The position numbers were made by a program, and so were the translations under genes. A model generated the notes under the pieces. It did not search any database and was not told where the DNA came from. It worked only from the letters and a program-made list of their open reading frames with translations. 64,000 nt of DNA from Gordonia tangerina (GTDB lineage Bacteria; Actinomycetota; Actinomycetes; Mycobacteriales; Mycobacteriaceae): positions 124,001-188,000 of the forward strand of contig NZ_JAKGCU010000002.1 of assembly GCF_021556435.1 (NCBI RefSeq). The letters run 5' to 3'. Numbering within the stretch: the first letter of the stretch is position 1; each line of letters begins with the position of its first letter. Positions 1 to 9,115 of the stretch are shown here, one piece after another.

Positions 1-110
1 CGCGCACACGCACCTCCGTCACCGCTTCGATGTTCCGAACAGTTGTTCGAGATTCTATCGGCCGCATCCGACACCACCCGCGAACAACACGCAGTGACAC
101 GCATGCGCGC

Positions 111-155
111 CGCACGACTTCGGACCGCACGAATGCGGACTGCACGAGTGCGGAC
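111..155. repeat. three near-identical 15-bp tandem units
   Basis: Three adjacent units read cgcacgacttcggac, cgcacgaatgcggac and tgcacgagtgcggac. They lie just upstream of the preferred start of the kinase-like gene at 175, so they are probably non-coding. If an upstream TTG at 43 were used instead, they would encode an Arg-rich repeat of the form LRTAR-MRTAR-VRT. Nothing else recognisable is seen in positions 1-110. Confidence 0.7.
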
Positions 156-174
156 CGGTGAGCAACACGACACA

Positions 175-807
175 ATGGCGGACGCCATGGCCACCTATGA
201 ACCGATCACCCCCGACCGCCTCGAACAGATGTGTGCCGATGTCGCCGAACTCCACTCAGGCATCCACATCATGGCGATCGACGGTGCCGACGCGGCGCGA
301 CCAGTCGATCTTGCCGAACGGGTCGCCACCCGGCTCACCACACGGGGTCGTGCTGCGGCCGTCGTCTCGACGGCCGATTTCCTCCGGCCCGCCTCGCTCC
401 GCCTTGAATACGGACACACCGACACCGAGAGTTATCGCGCAATCTGGTTCGACCACGATGCCTTACGCCGTGAGGTGATCGAGGCCGTCCGCGACCACGG
501 TCGCTGGCTGCCCAGACTCTGGAATGCCCCGCGCGACCGATCATTTCGTGACGCTCCACGTCCGGCCGCCGCCGACCAGGTCATCCTCATTGCCGGCCCT
601 CTGCTACTCGGTTCCGGACTCGACGTCGACACGACCATCGCACTGCTGATGAGTGAGGGCGCCCTGCGCAGACATACACCGCCCGGTATGGCCTGGACGA
701 TCCCCGCGCTGCTGGCCGGCGCGGAAGATGCCCCGCGTGCCGACATCGACGTGCGCTACGACCACCCGGACCGGCCGGCCATCCGCATGCGACGCCGTGC
801 GGGATGA
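175..807 (+). CDS. uridine kinase-like NTPase-fold protein with degenerate P-loop
   Basis: Predicted 210-aa protein with the general layout of the uridine/phosphoribulokinase-like family: a beta strand and loop near residues 31-46 (IMAIDGADAARPVDLAE), then a FDHDALR segment resembling the substrate region, then an ILIAGPLLL strand. The loop replaces the usual GxxGxGK[ST] Walker A, so the conserved Lys and Ser/Thr are missing and catalysis by the normal mechanism is doubtful. I chose ATG 175; an in-frame TTG at 43 would add 44 Arg-rich residues encoded partly by a 15-bp tandem repeat. The gene converges on yebC with a 6-base gap. The family call comes from fold-level similarity only; a nucleoside kinase relative or a plain hypothetical are both possible. 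Confidence 0.5.
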   Translation: MADAMATYEPITPDRLEQMCADVAELHSGIHIMAIDGADAARPVDLAERVATRLTTRGRAAAVVSTADFLRPASLRLEYGHTDTESYRAIWFDHDALRREVIEAVRDHGRWLPRLWNAPRDRSFRDAPRPAAADQVILIAGPLLLGSGLDVDTTIALLMSEGALRRHTPPGMAWTIPALLAGAEDAPRADIDVRYDHPDRPAIRMRRRAG

Positions 808-813
808 CGCCGG

Positions 814-1566
814 TCAGGCGTCGAGTTCGGCGAGTACCTCGTCGCTGACGTCGACGTTGCTGTAGACGTTCTGCACGTCGTCGGAGTCCTCGAGTGCGTC
901 GATGAGTTTGAACACCTTGCGCGCGCCCTCGGCGTCCACCGGTACGTCCACCGACGCCCGGAACGCTGCCTCGGCAGAGTCGTAGTCGATGCCGGCATCG
1001 ACCAGCGCCGTTCGCACCGCGACGAGGTCGGTCGGTTCGCTGACCACCTCGAACGATTCGCCGAGGTCGTTGACCTCCTCGGCGCCGGCGTCCAGTACGG
1101 CCAGCAGAACGTCGTCCTCGGACTGCCCGTTCTTCTCCAGCGTGACCACACCCTTGCGGGTGAACAAGTACGCCACCGAGCCGGGATCGGCCATGTTGCC
1201 GCCGTTACGCGTCATCGCGGTGCGCACCTCGCCGGCCGCGCGATTGCGGTTGTCGGTCAGGCACTCGATGAGGATCGCCACCCCGTTGGGCCCGTAGCCC
1301 TCGTACATGATGGTCTGCCAGTCGGCGCCGCCGGCCTCTTCGCCCGCGCCGCGCTTGCGCGCACGCTCGATGTTGTCGTTGGGTACCGAGGTCTTCTTCG
1401 CCTTCTGGATGGCGTCGTACAGTGTCGGGTTGCCGGCCGGGTCGCCGCCACCGGTCCTTGCCGCGACCTCGATGTTCTTGACCAGTTTGGCGAACATCTT
1501 GCCGCGCTTGGCATCGATGGCCGCCTTCTTGTGCTTGGTGGTGGCCCATTTGGAATGGCCGCTCAT
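814..1566 (-). CDS. yebC: YebC/PmpR-family regulatory protein
   Basis: This 250-aa protein opens with the family signature [14 protein letters not shown] and continues with [26 protein letters not shown] and a [12 protein letters not shown] block, all diagnostic of the YebC/PmpR (DUF28) family. Its length is the usual one. Members act in the cytoplasm either as DNA-binding transcriptional regulators or, for some, as ribosome-associated factors that ease proline-rich stalling; the sequence does not say which applies. It sits downstream of pdxT on the same strand with a gap of about 96 bases, the arrangement seen in mycobacteria (Rv2603c next to Rv2604c, from memory). The family call is secure; the molecular role is not. 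Confidence 0.95.
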   Translation of the reverse strand: MSGHSKWATTKHKKAAIDAKRGKMFAKLVKNIEVAARTGGGDPAGNPTLYDAIQKAKKTSVPNDNIERARKRGAGEEAGGADWQTIMYEGYGPNGVAILIECLTDNRNRAAGEVRTAMTRNGGNMADPGSVAYLFTRKGVVTLEKNGQSEDDVLLAVLDAGAEEVNDLGESFEVVSEPTDLVAVRTALVDAGIDYDSAEAAFRASVDVPVDAEGARKVFKLIDALEDSDDVQNVYSNVDVSDEVLAELDA

Positions 1567-1662
1567 GACACTCCCGCATCCGTATAGACGTCAATGACGA
1601 ACGTGACCGTGCGATGACGATCCGCCCAACTCCTCGATCTTACCGGTGCGGGTTGTCGAGGC

Positions 1663-2292
1663 TCACACTCCCGACTCCCGCACCATCTCCACGAAGTAGC
1701 GGTGCACTCGGCGGTCCCCGGTCACCTCCGGGTGAAACGAGGTGGCCAGGACGTTGTTCTGCCGGACCGCAACGATCCGGTCCTTCGCGGGCCCCTCGGG
1801 CACCCGGGCGAGTACCTGCACGTCGGGCGTGATCGACTCCACCCACGGAGCGCGGATGAACACCGCCCGCATCGGCGGGTCACCCGCGGAATCGGTGACG
1901 CCATGGAACTGCAGATCTGTCTCGAAGCTCGCCACCTGACGTCCGAAAGCGTTGCGCCGCACAGTGATGTCCAATGCATCGAGATGACGGGCGTCGGGCC
2001 GGGTGTCGAGGATGGTGGTGGCCAGCATGATCATGCCGGCGCACGACCCATACGCCGGCATGCCGGCGGCCAGCCGCTCACGGAGTGGGTCGTACAGATC
2101 CAGGACACCGAGCAGGTGGCTCATGGTGGTGGATTCACCACCGGGGATGACGATGGCATCGACGTCGGCGAGTTCTGCCGGCCGTCGGACCGTCACCGGT
2201 TGTGCGTCGGCCTCGGACAGTGCCGCCAGGTGCTCACGGACATCACCCTGCAGTGCGAGCACACCGATCCGCGGATTTCCGACGGCGCTCAC
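1663..2292 (-). CDS. pdxT: pyridoxal 5'-phosphate synthase glutaminase subunit PdxT
   Basis: PdxT hydrolyses glutamine and channels ammonia to PdxS for PLP synthesis in the cytosol. The 209-aa protein carries the class I glutaminase features: [14 protein letters not shown] at the N terminus, the GGES oxyanion loop (about 51-54), the nucleophile Cys84 in GSCAGM, and a C-terminal FHPEVTGD with the His/Glu of the triad. I chose the GTG at 2292, which begins [15 protein letters not shown] and overlaps the tesB stop in a 4-base GTGA junction. A longer open frame to 2487 runs into tesB in an Arg-rich non-native sequence. PdxS is encoded about 2.4 kb upstream, beyond tesB, a LuxR-type gene and a phosphatase gene. 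Confidence 0.96.
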   Translation of the reverse strand: MSAVGNPRIGVLALQGDVREHLAALSEADAQPVTVRRPAELADVDAIVIPGGESTTMSHLLGVLDLYDPLRERLAAGMPAYGSCAGMIMLATTILDTRPDARHLDALDITVRRNAFGRQVASFETDLQFHGVTDSAGDPPMRAVFIRAPWVESITPDVQVLARVPEGPAKDRIVAVRQNNVLATSFHPEVTGDRRVHRYFVEMVRESGV

Positions 2293-3143
2293 CGGTCCCG
2301 CCGCGCGTGCTGATCGGCCGGCATGTCGCGCCCCGTCCGACTCAGGCCTTCTTGGGTGACGGCGGCGACCATCCGACCCTCCAGATCGAAGATCCGCCCC
2401 TGGGTCAACGCACGCCCGGCGTCCGCGGAGGGCGAGGTCTGGTCGTACAGCAACCATCCGTCGGCGCGGAACGGCCGCATGAACCACATCGCATGGTCCA
2501 AGGATGCGGCTTGCGGTTCCACCCCCGGATGCGGCACCTTCGACGACCCCAACAGGGTCATGTCGCTCATGTAGGCGAGCGTGCCCACGTGGAACACCTG
2601 GTCATCGGGCAACCGACGGCGATGGCGGAACCACACACGCTGCTGCGCCGCGAAATAGCTCGAGGTCGGCATCTGCTCGCGCGGCACCAGGCGCAGATCG
2701 AACTCCTGCCATTCCTTGAAGACTGCCTTCGCTTCGTCGGACAGCTCGTTCATCTGGTCGGGTAGATCGTCGGGCGACGGAACCGGGGGCATCCGGTCCT
2801 GATGCTCGATGCCGTGGTCGGTCCGCACATGAAACGACGCCGACATGGTGAAGATGGCCTCGCCCTGCTGGATGCCGGTCACCCGGCGCGTCGTGAACGA
2901 CCGGCCGTCGCGAATGCGGTCGACGAGAAACACCGCCGGCAGGTCGGGGTTCCCCGGACGGAGGAAGTAGCCGTGCAGCGAGTGCACCGCGAAGTCGGCG
3001 TCGACGGTGCGCGTCGCCGACATGAGAGCCTGGCCTGCGACCTGGCCGCCGAAGGTGCGTTGCAGATGGCTACGGAACGCCGGCCCGCGGTAGATGTCGG
3101 TCTCGATCGCCTCGACCTGGAGGATCTCCTCGATGGTTGCCAC
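2289..3143 (-). CDS. tesB: acyl-CoA thioesterase II (TesB family)
   Basis: This 284-aa double-hotdog thioesterase hydrolyses acyl-CoA to free acid and CoA. The N-terminal hotdog shows the TesB landmark [13 protein letters not shown] followed by [13 protein letters not shown], with [20 protein letters not shown] next. The C-terminal hotdog contains [23 protein letters not shown] and the catalytic-region Gln/Thr/Asp neighbourhood typical of the family. The length is normal. It is translationally coupled to pdxT by a 4-base overlap, as in the mycobacterial tesB2-pdxT pair. The physiological substrate is unknown; a link to PLP synthesis is positional only. Confidence 0.95.
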   Translation of the reverse strand: MATIEEILQVEAIETDIYRGPAFRSHLQRTFGGQVAGQALMSATRTVDADFAVHSLHGYFLRPGNPDLPAVFLVDRIRDGRSFTTRRVTGIQQGEAIFTMSASFHVRTDHGIEHQDRMPPVPSPDDLPDQMNELSDEAKAVFKEWQEFDLRLVPREQMPTSSYFAAQQRVWFRHRRRLPDDQVFHVGTLAYMSDMTLLGSSKVPHPGVEPQAASLDHAMWFMRPFRADGWLLYDQTSPSADAGRALTQGRIFDLEGRMVAAVTQEGLSRTGRDMPADQHARRDR

Positions 3144-3197
3144 GGGAAAACAGTATCGCGCGCACCGTCGCGATCTGTTCGGTGCGGTGGGGCCGCG

Positions 3198-3749
3198 TCA
3201 GAGTTCGTCGAGGGTGATCAAGCCATCCTGGACCGCCCGCGCCACCAGGGCCGCCTTTGTCGGCGCCGGCCGACCGACATCGGCGTACTTGGCCCGAATG
3301 CGCGTGAGATGGGTGTTCACCGTGCCGAGTGAAATGTACAACGATTGCGCCACAGCGGGTTTCGTCTCCAGCATCAACCAGGTCCGAAGCACCTCGATCT
3401 CCCGGACGGTCAGCGTGGGACTCTCGAGACCGGCGGCTGGGGCACCGCACATACAGCGCGACGATCCCACACCGGCCACCGCATCGTCGGTGACCAGCGT
3501 CATGGCGGTAGCCTCTCGTGACTCGTGACGCAGGCCGTCGGTGTGCTCAGCCGATCCCGGCAGCGGCATCCGACGCTGCGCGAGCCGCGCGAGCGCCTCC
3601 TGCCGCCTGCGCAGAGCCTCGGCTTCGCGACGGGCCTCGCGCGCACCGCCGACCCGATCGGCGCCACGCACTGTGCGATGAGTAGCGGGGCGAACAGCTG
3701 CGTGACGTGGCGCGATCTGATGGGCGATGCCGGTCATGATTGTCCTCAC
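3198..3749 (-). CDS. LuxR-type helix-turn-helix protein without receiver domain
   Basis: The C-terminal third of this 183-aa protein is a clear LuxR/NarL HTH: LTVREIEVLRTW, then LETKPAVAQSLYISLGTVNTHLTRI, then AALVARAVQDGLI. The first 110 residues contain an Arg/Ala/Glu-rich helical stretch (about 30-58) and a short Cys-containing segment (SSRCMCG) but no receiver, PAS or autoinducer domain that I recognise. It is therefore an orphan DNA-binding protein; what signal it senses, if any, is unknown. It lies between tesB and a PP2C phosphatase in a block that, from memory, is contiguous PLP/tesB genes in M. tuberculosis, so this pair looks inserted or retained differentially. Start at 3749 gives MRTIMTG; the ATG four codons later is equally possible. 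Confidence 0.8.
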   Translation of the reverse strand: MRTIMTGIAHQIAPRHAAVRPATHRTVRGADRVGGAREARREAEALRRRQEALARLAQRRMPLPGSAEHTDGLRHESREATAMTLVTDDAVAGVGSSRCMCGAPAAGLESPTLTVREIEVLRTWLMLETKPAVAQSLYISLGTVNTHLTRIRAKYADVGRPAPTKAALVARAVQDGLITLDEL

Positions 3750-3821
3750 TCCTCGTGGGGCAGACGAGGTGTCTGGCCCGCTGTCGTGAGTTAGACGCAG
3801 CAGCCCGCCGTGAGGTTCCCG

Positions 3822-4643
3822 TCAATTGTCGTGGGCATCGACATCGTCGCCGTCGGCGGACGCCGCCCGTACGGCGACGACCACCACCGTCACGTTGTCG
3901 TGGGCGCCGAGCGCCAAGGCGGCGTCCACCAGTGCCGCGGCAGCCTTCTCGGCACCGTCGGCGTCGGCGAGGATCTCGGCGATCTCCTCGTCGGGCAGCT
4001 CACCGGTGAGACCGTCCGAACACACCAGGAGCGTGTCGCCGGGCAACGCCGGCATCGAGAAGAAGTCGGCCTCGGGCTCCACAATTCCCGCGCCCAGCGC
4101 GCGCGTGATCACATTGCGCCGCGGATCGACCCGGGCCTGTTCGGGGGTCAGGAAACCGGCGTCGACGAACTCCTGGACCTGCGAATGGTCGACGGTCAAC
4201 TGGGTCAGCACCCCGGCCTGCATCCGGTAGGTCCGCGAGTCTCCGATGTTGAGCACCAACCAGTGCGGTGCGTGGTCGTGTGTCACCAGCACCGCACCGG
4301 TGGCCGTCGTTCCGGCGCGGCGCTCGGTCTCGGTCGCGATCTCACCGATGCGATCCTGCGCCCGGGTGAGGGATTCGATCAGCTCGAGTTGGGTCTGCGT
4401 CTGATCGTGCAGGCTGTCAACGTCGGCCAGCGTCAGCAATGCCGTCTCACTGGCGACCTCACCGCTGTCGTGTCCACCCATCCCGTCGGCGAGCAGATAC
4501 TTCCCCGGCGCGATGAGGGCGGCGTCCTCATTGGCCTCCCGGACCCGTCCCACATTGCACACGGCGGCCCAATCGAGATGCAGGCCGGCCAGGGTGTCGG
4601 TGCCGCAGCGGGACTCGTCCCGCACGATGGTCGCCGCGTCCAT
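3822..4643 (-). CDS. PP2C-family serine/threonine protein phosphatase
   Basis: This 273-aa cytosolic phosphatase has all the metal-binding motifs of bacterial PP2Cs: REANEDA (38-41), LLADGMGGHDSGEVAS (about 51-65), LNIGDSRTYRMQ, VITRALG, LLVCSDGLTGELPDEEI and the terminal HDNVTVVVVAV. It should dephosphorylate Ser/Thr-phosphorylated proteins using two Mn or Mg ions. There is no transmembrane segment after the catalytic domain, unlike mycobacterial PstP, so it is a soluble paralogue. No partner kinase is encoded in the window. The gene sits 26 bases downstream of pdxS on the same strand and may be co-transcribed with it; a regulatory link to the neighbouring LuxR-type protein is speculation. 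Confidence 0.93.
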   Translation of the reverse strand: MDAATIVRDESRCGTDTLAGLHLDWAAVCNVGRVREANEDAALIAPGKYLLADGMGGHDSGEVASETALLTLADVDSLHDQTQTQLELIESLTRAQDRIGEIATETERRAGTTATGAVLVTHDHAPHWLVLNIGDSRTYRMQAGVLTQLTVDHSQVQEFVDAGFLTPEQARVDPRRNVITRALGAGIVEPEADFFSMPALPGDTLLVCSDGLTGELPDEEIAEILADADGAEKAAAALVDAALALGAHDNVTVVVVAVRAASADGDDVDAHDN

Positions 4644-4669
4644 GATCAGCAGATCCTACGGCAGATCGG

Positions 4670-5638
4670 CTACCAGCCTCGTTCGGCGAGGCGGTGTGGC
4701 TGCGGAATGTCGTCGACGTTGATGCCGACCATCGCCTCACCGAGCCCGCGCGACACCTTCGCCAGCACGTCGGGATCGTCGTGGAAGGTGGTGGCCTGCA
4801 CGATCGCCGCCGCACGCTGAGCCGGGTTACCCGACTTGAAGATCCCCGACCCGACGAACACACCCTCGGCACCGAGTTGCATCATCATCGCCGCATCGGC
4901 CGGGGTGGCGATACCACCGGCGGTGAACAGCGTGACCGGCAGTTTGCCGGCCTGCGCGACCTCGACGACCAGGTCGTAGGGCGCCTGCAGCTCCTTGGCC
5001 GCCACATACAGCTCGTCTGTGGGCAACGACGTCAACCGGCGGATCTCATCGCGGATCTTGCGCATGTGCGTGGTCGCGTTCGACACGTCACCGGTGCCGG
5101 CCTCCCCCTTGGAACGGATCATCGCCGCACCCTCGGTGATCCGGCGCAACGCCTCACCCAGATTGGTGGCGCCACACACGAACGGCACCGTGAACGCCCA
5201 CTTGTCGATGTGATTGGCATAGTCGGCCGGGGTCAACACCTCCGACTCGTCGACGTAGTCCACGCCGAGGCTCTGCAGCACCTGAGCCTCCACGAAATGC
5301 CCGATCCGCGCCTTGGCCATCACCGGGATCGACACCGCCGAGATGATCCCGTCGATCATGTCGGGATCGCTCATCCGCGAGACACCACCCTGGGCACGGA
5401 TGTCGGCCGGGACGCGCTCGAGCGCCATCACCGCCACCGCACCGGCATCCTCGGCGATCTTGGCCTGCTCAGCGGTGACCACATCCATGATGACGCCACC
5501 CTTGAGCATCTCGGCCATGCCGCGCTTCACCCGGGCGGTACCCTGCCCGACGGTCGGCGCCGGGTCGTGCCCGCCGTGGCCGTTGACGGTGTTCGGGGTG
5601 TCCGGTCCGGGATTGTTCCCTGACTGGAATTGACTCAC
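4670..5638 (-). CDS. pdxS: pyridoxal 5'-phosphate synthase subunit PdxS
   Basis: PdxS condenses ribose 5-phosphate, glyceraldehyde 3-phosphate and ammonia (from PdxT) to PLP. The 322-aa protein has a 35-residue Gly/Pro-rich N-terminal extension followed by the canonical TIM barrel: [32 protein letters not shown], the catalytic Lys109 in [10 protein letters not shown] and Lys177 in [12 protein letters not shown], then [16 protein letters not shown] and [14 protein letters not shown] for phosphate binding. It is the first gene of a run continuing into the PP2C and LuxR-type genes and, farther on, tesB-pdxT. Identity is certain; the disordered N terminus is typical of actinobacterial homologues. 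Confidence 0.98.
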   Translation of the reverse strand: MSQFQSGNNPGPDTPNTVNGHGGHDPAPTVGQGTARVKRGMAEMLKGGVIMDVVTAEQAKIAEDAGAVAVMALERVPADIRAQGGVSRMSDPDMIDGIISAVSIPVMAKARIGHFVEAQVLQSLGVDYVDESEVLTPADYANHIDKWAFTVPFVCGATNLGEALRRITEGAAMIRSKGEAGTGDVSNATTHMRKIRDEIRRLTSLPTDELYVAAKELQAPYDLVVEVAQAGKLPVTLFTAGGIATPADAAMMMQLGAEGVFVGSGIFKSGNPAQRAAAIVQATTFHDDPDVLAKVSRGLGEAMVGINVDDIPQPHRLAERGW

Positions 5639-5717
5639 TGATGTCTCCTGATGTCGTCATTCCGGCACCTGGTGCCGGGTCCGCGTGAGGCGGGCTGTCC
5701 CACAAGTCTAGGCGAGG

Positions 5718-6254
5718 TCAGGAACCGCTCGCCGGGGTGACCCGTTCGACGATCTCGAAGAACTGCGGCAGTTCGGCGGTGCCGCCCAGATGCAGCCACA
5801 CCACGAGCCGACGCTCGGCCAGATTGCGGGTGTCACGCACCGCGTCGTTGTAGAACCGTCGGGCCATCATGATGCGGGTCTCGGCGTCGGCGAGCTCTAC
5901 CACGAGGCCCTGCGGACGCGACCCGGTGTCGAGTTGGGCGAGCAACGTCGAGACGGCGTTCTCGGCCTGCTCCCGCGAGTCCGGCACAGCATGCTCGGCC
6001 TGATCGGCCGCGGCCGCCAGGTCCTGTCCCACCGCCCGGACCTGGTCGTCGTAGCCGGCGATCATCCCGGCTGCGATGGACCGGGCGACCACCGCGCGGC
6101 GCGCCAGCGCGGCGTCGAGAGCCTGGCGCGCCAGGTCGACGCGGACGTTGAGCCGGTCAAGTCGGTTCGCGGTCTGGAAGGCCCAGCCGGCGGCGAGCAC
6201 GACGACGAACACGATCGCCACGATCAGCGCGACGGTCCAACCCGAGATGGTCAT
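5718..6254 (-). CDS. LemA-like single-pass membrane protein
   Basis: The 178-aa product starts with one transmembrane helix (about 8-28, VALIVAIVFVVVLAAGWAF) and continues with NRLDRLNVRVDLARQALDAALARR, a heptad-like helix as in LemA proteins, and ends with the RFYNDAVRDTRNLAERR segment that matches the LemA core (YN.AVR..N). It probably faces the cytoplasm or periplasm as a helical bundle. It follows pimA by 12 bases and is likely the last gene of the thrS-to-pimA operon, in the place of the mycobacterial membrane gene Rv2609c. LemA function is unknown, so only the family is claimed. Confidence 0.8.
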   Translation of the reverse strand: MTISGWTVALIVAIVFVVVLAAGWAFQTANRLDRLNVRVDLARQALDAALARRAVVARSIAAGMIAGYDDQVRAVGQDLAAAADQAEHAVPDSREQAENAVSTLLAQLDTGSRPQGLVVELADAETRIMMARRFYNDAVRDTRNLAERRLVVWLHLGGTAELPQFFEIVERVTPASGS

Positions 6255-6266
6255 TGCGTGCCCTCC

Positions 6267-7391
6267 CTACTCGGCCACCACGACGGACCCGGCCCCCACG
6301 GTCACGGTCTCGTACACGCGCAGGATCTGATCGGCCACCCGCGACCAGTCGTATCGATCGGCGCGACGGCGACCCGCCGCGACGAGTTCGGCCCGCGCAT
6401 CGTCGTCGGCGAGCAGGTCGACGAGGGCGGCGCCGAGTTCATCGACCGACCCGGTGGAGACCAGACGGCCGGCCCGACCGTCGTCGAGGACCCGCCGAAA
6501 TGCGTTGAGATCGCTCGCGAGGACTGCCGCGCCGGCGGCCATCGCCTCGACCAGCACGATCCCGAAGCTCTCACCGCCCAGATTGGGTGCGCAGTACACG
6601 TCTGCCGAACGCAGCGCCCGCGCCTTGGTCTTGTCATCGACCTGACCGAGGAAGACCAAACGATCCGCGAGCCCACCGGCACGTCGGCGCAGGGCACGCT
6701 CGTTGCCGCCGCCGACGACGAGGACCCGGATGTCGGGGAACTCCGCGACGACAGCGGGTAGCGCACGCATGAGGATGTCGATGCCCTTGCGCGGCTCGTC
6801 GTAGCGTCCCAGGAACAGCACGGTGCGACCCGGCCACGGGTAGCCGTCGAGGGGTTCGGCGTCGGCGAAGGAGGCGGCGTCGATGCCGTTGGGGATCTCC
6901 ACCGCGTCGGAGCCCAACGATTCCATCTGCCAGCGCCGGGCCAGTTCCGAGACGGCGATCTTTCCGGCGATGCGTTCGTGATAGGGCCGCAGAATGCCCT
7001 GGAACACCGACAGCCACATCGATCGGGTGGTCGAGGTGTGAAAGGTGGTCACGATCGGGCCGGACGCGACCATCAGCGACAACATCGAGATGCTCGGCGC
7101 GTTCGGCTCGTGAACGTGCAACACGTCGAATCCGTACTCGTCGATCCACGCTCGGAGTCGCAGATAGCCGGTCGGGCTGAAGTTCACGCGCGACACCGAC
7201 CCGTTGTAGGGAATCGCCAAGGCCGGCCCCGCCGACACCACGTAATCGGGAAGCGGGGTCTGCGGCGCCGAGGGCGCCAGCACGCTCACTTCGTGACCGC
7301 GTTCGATGAACACCTGCGCGAGCTCGACGACGTGCGCCTGCACGCCGCCGGGCACGTCGAAGGAGTACGGGCAGATCATCCCGATCCTCAT
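6267..7391 (-). CDS. pimA: phosphatidyl-myo-inositol alpha-mannosyltransferase PimA
   Basis: PimA transfers mannose from GDP-mannose to phosphatidylinositol at the inner leaflet, the first step of PIM, lipomannan and lipoarabinomannan synthesis. The 374-aa GT-B enzyme begins MRIGMICPYSFDVPGGVQAH, with the Gly-rich loop that binds donor phosphate, then DVLHVHEPNAPS and TTFHTSTTRS. The C-terminal Rossmann half has FLGRYDEPRKGIDIL and the nucleotide-sugar motif GGESFGIVLVEAMAAG (GT4 E-x7-E). The ATG at 7391 overlaps the patA stop as ATGA and has a GGAG upstream; an upstream ATG at 7400 is less likely. Order patA-pimA matches mycobacteria. Confidence 0.97.
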   Translation of the reverse strand: MRIGMICPYSFDVPGGVQAHVVELAQVFIERGHEVSVLAPSAPQTPLPDYVVSAGPALAIPYNGSVSRVNFSPTGYLRLRAWIDEYGFDVLHVHEPNAPSISMLSLMVASGPIVTTFHTSTTRSMWLSVFQGILRPYHERIAGKIAVSELARRWQMESLGSDAVEIPNGIDAASFADAEPLDGYPWPGRTVLFLGRYDEPRKGIDILMRALPAVVAEFPDIRVLVVGGGNERALRRRAGGLADRLVFLGQVDDKTKARALRSADVYCAPNLGGESFGIVLVEAMAAGAAVLASDLNAFRRVLDDGRAGRLVSTGSVDELGAALVDLLADDDARAELVAAGRRRADRYDWSRVADQILRVYETVTVGAGSVVVAE

Positions 7392-8377
7392 CGCCGCCAC
7401 TCCTCGCGGCCGGTCTCGCGTGTCGGGGCCGCACTGCCCTCGCCAGCGGCCTCGATACGCGCACGCCGCGCCGCCGACCAGTCGGCCTCCCAGAGCGGCT
7501 GCAGCATGTGCCAGTCCTGCGGGTGGGCGGCGATGTTACGGGCGAACGCGTCGGCGAGCGCCTGGGTGGCCGCCTCCACCCCGCCGGAGACGTCGATCGG
7601 TGCGCCACAGCAGATGCGTGATGTGGGTGGCTCGGTGAACCAGTGGTGGACGGGTAACAGTGCTGCGCCGGTCTCGATGGCCAGCCGCGCCGACCCCGCC
7701 GGCATCCTTGTCTTCTCGCCGAAGAAGTCCACGGGGACACCGTGGTGCGCCAGATCGCGTTCACCGAGGAGGCAGACGATCCCGTTGTCGCGCAGCCGAT
7801 CGGCGAGGAGCCCGAACGGCGGCTGTTCGCCGCCGCTGAGTGGGAAGATCTCGAAGCCCAGCGATTCCCGGTAAGCGACGAACCGCGTGAACAGCGACTC
7901 GGGTTCCAGACGTTCGGCGACGGTGGCGAATCGCCCGTAGTTCTGTACCAGCCAGACTCCGGCCATATCCCAGTTGCCGGTGTGCGGCAGCGTCAGGATC
8001 ACGCCCTTTCCCCCGGCGAGCGCGGCGTCGACGTGCGCGCGGTCGGCGGGCGGAACGGTGACCGTGGACGCGGTCTGCGCGAGGTCCAGCGCCGGGAGCC
8101 GGAAGGCTTCGCACCAGTACCGGGCGTAGGAGCGGACCGCTGCGGCCACCAGGTCGTCGGGCACGTCGTCGGGGTCCACGCCGAGGACACGGGAGAGATT
8201 GCGCCGCAGTTGGTCCGGGCCACCGTGCCGTCGTCCGACGATGTTGCCCACGCGGTCGAAGGCTCCCCGCGCCAGTGATTCGGGTGCGTGGCGGACGGCC
8301 GCCCACCCGGCTGCATACCCGAGGTCGGACAATCGTGCGCTCAGCGAGATCGTCGAAGGGTTGTGACCGTCCCCCAT
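7388..8377 (-). CDS. patA: phosphatidylinositol mannoside acyltransferase PatA
   Basis: PatA acylates the 6-position of the first mannose of PIM1/PIM2 using acyl-CoA at the membrane. The 329-aa protein belongs to the LpxL/HtrB lysophospholipid acyltransferase superfamily and shows the catalytic H-x4-D motif as PHTGNWD (His132, Asp137), preceded by GKGVILTL, then LLGERDLAHHGVPVDFFGE and MPAGSARLAIETGAALLPV. I chose ATG 8377, beginning MGDGHNPSTISLSARL; a longer frame to 8644 reads into pgsA in an Arg-rich sequence. It lies 5 bases after pgsA and overlaps pimA by 4 bases, so the three are coupled. Confidence 0.95.
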   Translation of the reverse strand: MGDGHNPSTISLSARLSDLGYAAGWAAVRHAPESLARGAFDRVGNIVGRRHGGPDQLRRNLSRVLGVDPDDVPDDLVAAAVRSYARYWCEAFRLPALDLAQTASTVTVPPADRAHVDAALAGGKGVILTLPHTGNWDMAGVWLVQNYGRFATVAERLEPESLFTRFVAYRESLGFEIFPLSGGEQPPFGLLADRLRDNGIVCLLGERDLAHHGVPVDFFGEKTRMPAGSARLAIETGAALLPVHHWFTEPPTSRICCGAPIDVSGGVEAATQALADAFARNIAAHPQDWHMLQPLWEADWSAARRARIEAAGEGSAAPTRETGREEWRR

Positions 8378-8382
8378 GGGTG

Positions 8383-9081
8383 TCAGTGTGCCCCTGCCTC
8401 GCGTTGTGTGCCGGTCGGCGGTTCCTCGTCGGAATCCTCGGCATCCTCGGATTCCTGCGCGGCCAACGGAATCAGATCGCGCCCACCCGGCGATGAGTAG
8501 ATCGACCACATGCGCTGGCCCACCGTGATCACCGACAGCACCGCGAGCACCCACATTGCGACGTGAATTGCCCATCCGATACCCAGGCCGGTGAACCCGG
8601 CTCCGACGAGCACGATGATCAGGCGATCGGGCCGCTCGATCCATCCCCCGTCACCGTTGAGGCCGCTGGCCTCGGCCCGCGCCTTCGCATACGAGATGAC
8701 CTGGGAGGTCACCAGACAGATCAGCGTGGCGACGAGCAGCAGGTCGTGGGGTTCGGTGACCGCACACCACCACGCCAGGCCGGCGAAGATGGCGCCGTCG
8801 GCGATCCGGTCGCAGGTGGCGTCGAGTACCGCTCCGAACCGGGTGCCGCCGCCACGCGCCCGGGCCATCGCACCGTCGAGCATGTCGAACATCACGAACA
8901 GCCAGATGACCAGGGTGCCGACGAACAGATAACCCATCGGGAACAGCGTCAGCGCGGCGACGATCGTCGCCGTGGTGCCGATGAGGGTCATGATGTCGGG
9001 TGTGAGACCGGTGCGCAGGAGGGCCCGACCCAGCGGTAGGGTGACCTTCGACACCGAGGCCCGGCCTCGGATGCTCAGCAT
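8383..9081 (-). CDS. pgsA: CDP-alcohol phosphatidyltransferase, phosphatidylinositol phosphate synthase type
   Basis: The 232-aa integral membrane enzyme carries the CDP-alcohol phosphotransferase signature D-G-x2-A-R-x8-G-x3-D-x3-D at about residues 66-91 (DMLDGAMARARGGG, then FGAVLDATCDR), with several hydrophobic helices around it. In this context it should make phosphatidylinositol phosphate from CDP-diacylglycerol and inositol phosphate, the precursor for PatA/PimA next door. The ATG at 9081 starts MLSIRGRASVSKVTLP; sequence upstream of it in the same frame lies in the HIT gene and does not look native. The gene name follows the mycobacterial pgsA1 in the same position. Substrate choice is inferred from context. 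Confidence 0.94.
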   Translation of the reverse strand: MLSIRGRASVSKVTLPLGRALLRTGLTPDIMTLIGTTATIVAALTLFPMGYLFVGTLVIWLFVMFDMLDGAMARARGGGTRFGAVLDATCDRIADGAIFAGLAWWCAVTEPHDLLLVATLICLVTSQVISYAKARAEASGLNGDGGWIERPDRLIIVLVGAGFTGLGIGWAIHVAMWVLAVLSVITVGQRMWSIYSSPGGRDLIPLAAQESEDAEDSDEEPPTGTQREAGAH

Positions 9082-9115
9082 CTGCCCGCTCCTTTCCTCC
9101 CCCGACCGGCGTGCG

